From Lachnospiraceae bacterium (GTDB taxonomy: Bacteria > Bacillota > Clostridia > Lachnospirales > Lachnospiraceae): a DNA stretch of 16,782 nt. The stretch's first letter is position 1; the number at the start of each line of letters is the position of its first letter. Positions 14,000 to 16,782 of the stretch are shown piece by piece. The DNA lies in the NCBI GenBank assembly GCA_017443685.1, contig JAFSYD010000181.1, forward strand, positions 1 through 16,782, read 5' to 3'. The notes beneath the pieces were generated by a model, which did not search any database, had not been told where the DNA came from, and was given only the letters and a program-made list of their open reading frames with translations. Made by a program: the position numbers and the translations under genes.

Positions 14000-16782
14000 A
14001 TGGTCAAAAGATTTCCTCGTCTTTTTGCCATATTGTTAGTTGTCTCTATTTTCCTGAGCGGATTTCCGATGACAACTGTTTACGCCGAAGGCGAAGAGTC
14101 TTCGGCTTCTTGTGATGGCGGCGGAGGTGATACCGGTGGAACCGATACTGGCGGAGGGTCATCCGGTAACAGTGACGGTGGCAGCTCCGGTGAATCTATC
14201 GGAGGTTCATCGGGCGACAGCTCCGGCGATACCGGTGGAAGTTCATCCGGTGACAACGGTGGATCTGATACCGGCCAAGAGTCATCAAGCGGCGGCATCG
14301 GAAGCGATACCGGCGGAGAGTCATCCAATGTAAGCTCCGGTCAATCCGGCGGAGGTGATACCGGCAATACAGGCGGTTCCCCATCCGGCGACTTAAGCAG
14401 CAATACAACAGGTTACGCTGATGGAAGCTCTATACCCGATGGCGGCGGCGACGCGTCGTCACTTTCGTCTTCTGCAGCTTCTTCCGAGCCTTCTACCTCC
14501 TCTGATGGATCCGATTCCTCGTTGAATTCAAATTCAACCACTCAAATTTCCCAAAATTCAAGCGATTTTTCCTTGTTGAATTCAGCTCCAACAGCCTCAA
14601 ATAATACACAAAACGATAATCCTGTAACAAACGGCACAACGGATACAAACATCGGTGATAATGAAAATGGCGCTGGCTCGAACGCAGCGGGTACCGGCGC
14701 AGGCGGAGCTGGCGGCGGAGACGGCAGCGAAAACGTTGGAGAAGGCACACTTTCTATGCCTGGTGGCGCGGGCGGTGGCAGCACAGTGGGCGAAGGAGAG
14801 GCCGTAACCCCCTTGCTTGGCGGAACGGCTGCCCCGAACAGCTCCTCGTCCGTTTTAGCCGGATTGGGCGAAGATCACACGGAGCTTACAGCGGTCGTGA
14901 CTAGCGAAATCTCCGGCAAGATACACGAAGCCCTTGCACACTCCGCTTCTTCCGGAAACAACAACAGCACTGCGACCGGTGTTTCCGACGCGATCGCCGC
15001 ATTGATCGGGAATGGCAGCGGAGGAAACAACGGCGCTAACGCGAATGATGGTAATAACGACGGCACAGCAGGCGACAACGGTCTTTCTGTGGGCGCAGGA
15101 GGCGGCGATGGCAATACAATCGACAGCGGCAGCTCAACAGGCGATAGTGACCCTCCAGTGGGCGCAGGGGTCGGCAACACAAATGATGGCCTGGTTGTCG
15201 GAGGCTATAACACAGGCAAAATTGGCGGTATAGCCGGCGCAGAAGCCGGTGCAAATGCAGCGGGTGTTTCTGATCCTCAGGCAGCGGCTGCCGGCATCTA
15301 CGGCGTCTCTGACGCGGCGCTTACCCAAATATTCATCGATGTCTTCCATGATGCGGATTTGATCGATGACGCATTCATAAACGCCTTGTCCGATGTCTCC
15401 ATGCAGGCATTCTGGATCGCCTGCGGCCTCGAAGGCGTATATGATGATTCGCTCGAATTGGAACAGCTGGTTGACCGCCTGATCGACGGGCTCATTGCGA
15501 AGCAGGCCAGCGTCAACAATAACGCCCTCGGGGCGACAAATGTCGGCGGCGCCGCATCTACCGCTGTCCAGAATGGCTTGACAGAAGGCACCCTTGATGG
15601 CGCGCCGCAGGAGAAAGAAGAAGCCCTTGAGGAAGAACCTTTGCCGGAGCCCAAGAAGTTAAAAAAAGGGAATCGTTCAATAACCCATACGGTGTCCTTT
15701 AATATGAACGGGGGAAATACAGACTCTGATATCCCCGCTCAAGAAGTGAATGCCGGTGGCTATGCCCAAGAACCGGCCACACCAATTTCCAAAGATGCCG
15801 GCACCGCTTTTATCGGCTGGTATACAACTTCTGACGGGAACACCAAATGGAATTTTTCCAGCGATCCCGTAACGGAGGATATCACCCTTTTTGCCCATTG
15901 GTCAACCAACAATATTTTCACGGTAACCTTTGACTTAAGCGGCAAAACCGCATCCCCTGTTCCGCCCCCTCAGCAGGTTGCATTTGGCACGCGCGTGACC
16001 GAGCCGGCAACACCGGTAGCGGAAAGATATGTTCTTCGCGGTTGGCGCGCTAACCCGCCGGATGGACCGCTTTGGGTTTTTTCCGAGGATATCCTTGGCG
16101 AGCTGCACGATCTTACCCTTTATGCCGATTGGATTGAGGGACACAGCGTGACTTTCGATATGCAGGGACACGGGAATCCGATCGAGAGTTTGCGTGTCTT
16201 AGACGGTGGACTGGTGACGGAGCCTCAAGCTCCGACAGCCGAAGGATTTCAATTCCTTGGATGGTATCAGGATTCTGCGTGCACGAATCCATGGGTATTT
16301 GCAACAAATGTTGTCCATTCACACATTACCTTGTATGCAAGATGGGTCGCGAATGGCGCTATGGTTAATGTAACCTTCGATAAACAAGGGCACGGCAGTG
16401 ATGTTGCTTCGCAATCCGTTGCTCCCGGCAATCTTGTAGCAGAGCCCTCTCCTACTCCTTCTGACAACACCTATACCTTTAACGGATGGTATAGGGAGAG
16501 CACCTGTGAAAACAAGTGGGATTTTGCCCTTAATACCGCTCCCACCGACAGTACAACATTAACCCTCTATGCCGCATGGGGACATACGGCAAGCTTCGAC
16601 CTGCAGGGTCACGGTAATAATTTCACCCAGTTCGTTTTGGAAGGTAAGCCTCTTAGCGAACCGGCCGTGGTTAACCCGGAGAATTTTACTTTTGCGGGAT
16701 GGTATCTGGATGCTGAATGCACCGATAATAAAGCCTACACATTTACAAGTAATGCGTTAGACGCGGATATCACTCTATATGC
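14000..16782 (+). CDS. Large secreted Gly/Ser-rich protein with InlB-type B repeats (3' end outside window)
   Basis: An uninterrupted frame of 927 codons runs from the ATG at 14000 off the right edge. It begins with a signal peptide (MVKRFPRLFAILLVVSIFLS, cleavage likely after VYA at residue 29). Residues about 36-430 are low-complexity Gly, Ser, Asp, Asn and Thr, with recurring SGDTGG-like units. Residues about 435-535 form a compact, probably helical segment (AALTQIFIDVFHDADLIDDA, then VSMQAFWIACGLEGVYDD) that I do not recognise. A charged Glu/Pro/Lys linker follows. From residue 563 there are five InlB-type B repeats of 73-76 residues, the fifth cut by the edge; each runs from VTFD to a GWY motif and an ITLYAxW end. 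Proteins of this build are usually surface adhesins or wall-associated proteins. The anchor, if any, is outside the window. The ribosome binding site is weak (GTGGGG, about seven bases upstream). Confidence 0.88.
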   Translation, partial: MVKRFPRLFAILLVVSIFLSGFPMTTVYAEGEESSASCDGGGGDTGGTDTGGGSSGNSDGGSSGESIGGSSGDSSGDTGGSSSGDNGGSDTGQESSSGGIGSDTGGESSNVSSGQSGGGDTGNTGGSPSGDLSSNTTGYADGSSIPDGGGDASSLSSSAASSEPSTSSDGSDSSLNSNSTTQISQNSSDFSLLNSAPTASNNTQNDNPVTNGTTDTNIGDNENGAGSNAAGTGAGGAGGGDGSENVGEGTLSMPGGAGGGSTVGEGEAVTPLLGGTAAPNSSSSVLAGLGEDHTELTAVVTSEISGKIHEALAHSASSGNNNSTATGVSDAIAALIGNGSGGNNGANANDGNNDGTAGDNGLSVGAGGGDGNTIDSGSSTGDSDPPVGAGVGNTNDGLVVGGYNTGKIGGIAGAEAGANAAGVSDPQAAAAGIYGVSDAALTQIFIDVFHDADLIDDAFINALSDVSMQAFWIACGLEGVYDDSLELEQLVDRLIDGLIAKQASVNNNALGATNVGGAASTAVQNGLTEGTLDGAPQEKEEALEEEPLPEPKKLKKGNRSITHTVSFNMNGGNTDSDIPAQEVNAGGYAQEPATPISKDAGTAFIGWYTTSDGNTKWNFSSDPVTEDITLFAHWSTNNIFTVTFDLSGKTASPVPPPQQVAFGTRVTEPATPVAERYVLRGWRANPPDGPLWVFSEDILGELHDLTLYADWIEGHSVTFDMQGHGNPIESLRVLDGGLVTEPQAPTAEGFQFLGWYQDSACTNPWVFATNVVHSHITLYARWVANGAMVNVTFDKQGHGSDVASQSVAPGNLVAEPSPTPSDNTYTFNGWYRESTCENKWDFALNTAPTDSTTLTLYAAWGHTASFDLQGHGNNFTQFVLEGKPLSEPAVVNPENFTFAGWYLDAECTDNKAYTFTSNALDADITLY
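14129..14420 (+). repeat. Degenerate tandem DNA repeats coding the Gly/Ser-rich region
   Basis: The 12-mer GATACCGGTGGA occurs identically at 14129-14140 and 14228-14239, with close variants at 14306-14317 and 14357. They are separated by TCATCCGGTGA-type units. All stay in the same reading frame and encode DTGG/SSGD motifs. The pattern suggests growth by in-frame duplication, and the region may vary in length between strains. Confidence 0.6.
15686..16782 (+). repeat. Five InlB-type B repeats (Listeria-Bacteroides repeat family)
   Basis: Protein-level repeats start at about 15686, 15914, 16142, 16361 and 16583, the last incomplete. Each contains a first strand such as VTFDMQGHG, a middle EP-rich turn, FxGWY followed by an acidic Cys-containing loop in the later copies, and a closing LTLYAxW. 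The first two units are more diverged than the last three, which share QGHG. DNA identity between copies is low, so these are old duplications. Confidence 0.88.

Noticed and set aside
14080..14328. Pro/Ser-rich open frame on the minus strand
   Set aside because: It is the antisense of the Gly/Ser repeat region of the large secreted protein.

Overview
The window looks like a chromosomal segment of a Gram-positive Clostridia-type bacterium, most likely Lachnospiraceae. This is inferred from the GGAGG-type ribosome binding sites, a SAM-I riboswitch on metK, a SecA with the usual Firmicutes length and zinc-binding tail, cell-surface lipoproteins and an InlB-type repeat protein. No phage, transposon, integrase, CRISPR array, tRNA or rRNA gene was seen.

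Layout. Everything coding from 1 to 12312 is on the minus strand. Positions 5719 to 1 form a tightly packed sensory operon. It reads, in transcription order: a lipoprotein of the amino-acid solute-binding family with its segments in permuted order, a membrane-anchored BMP/PnrA-type binding protein, a tripartite hybrid histidine kinase (receiver plus Hpt), a two-helix sensor protein without an output domain, and a response regulator cut by the window edge. No permease or ATPase gene is present, so these binding proteins probably feed the kinase rather than a transporter. A good promoter lies between this operon and secA.

secA (start 8379) is followed upstream by about 930 bases without a protein gene. 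This gap contains a very strong plus-strand promoter (A/T-rich UP-like tract, TTGACA, 17 bases, TATAGT) and a clear intrinsic terminator about 450 bases later. Together they define a candidate long structured non-coding RNA that I could not assign to a known class. Convergent to it is metK followed at 10 bases by a histidine kinase and its overlapping OmpR-type regulator. The whole unit sits behind a SAM-I riboswitch with its terminator, so SAM level may control a two-component system as well as metK.

On the plus strand, divergent from metK, are an HD-GYP protein (probable cyclic-di-GMP phosphodiesterase) with a Pro/Glu-rich linker, and a large secreted protein that runs off the right edge. 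The latter has a signal peptide, about 400 residues of Gly/Ser/Asn-rich sequence, a short helical domain I do not recognise, and at least five InlB-type B repeats.

The best candidates for something undescribed are the permuted binding protein with its sensory operon, and the promoter-to-terminator non-coding RNA at 8769-9227.
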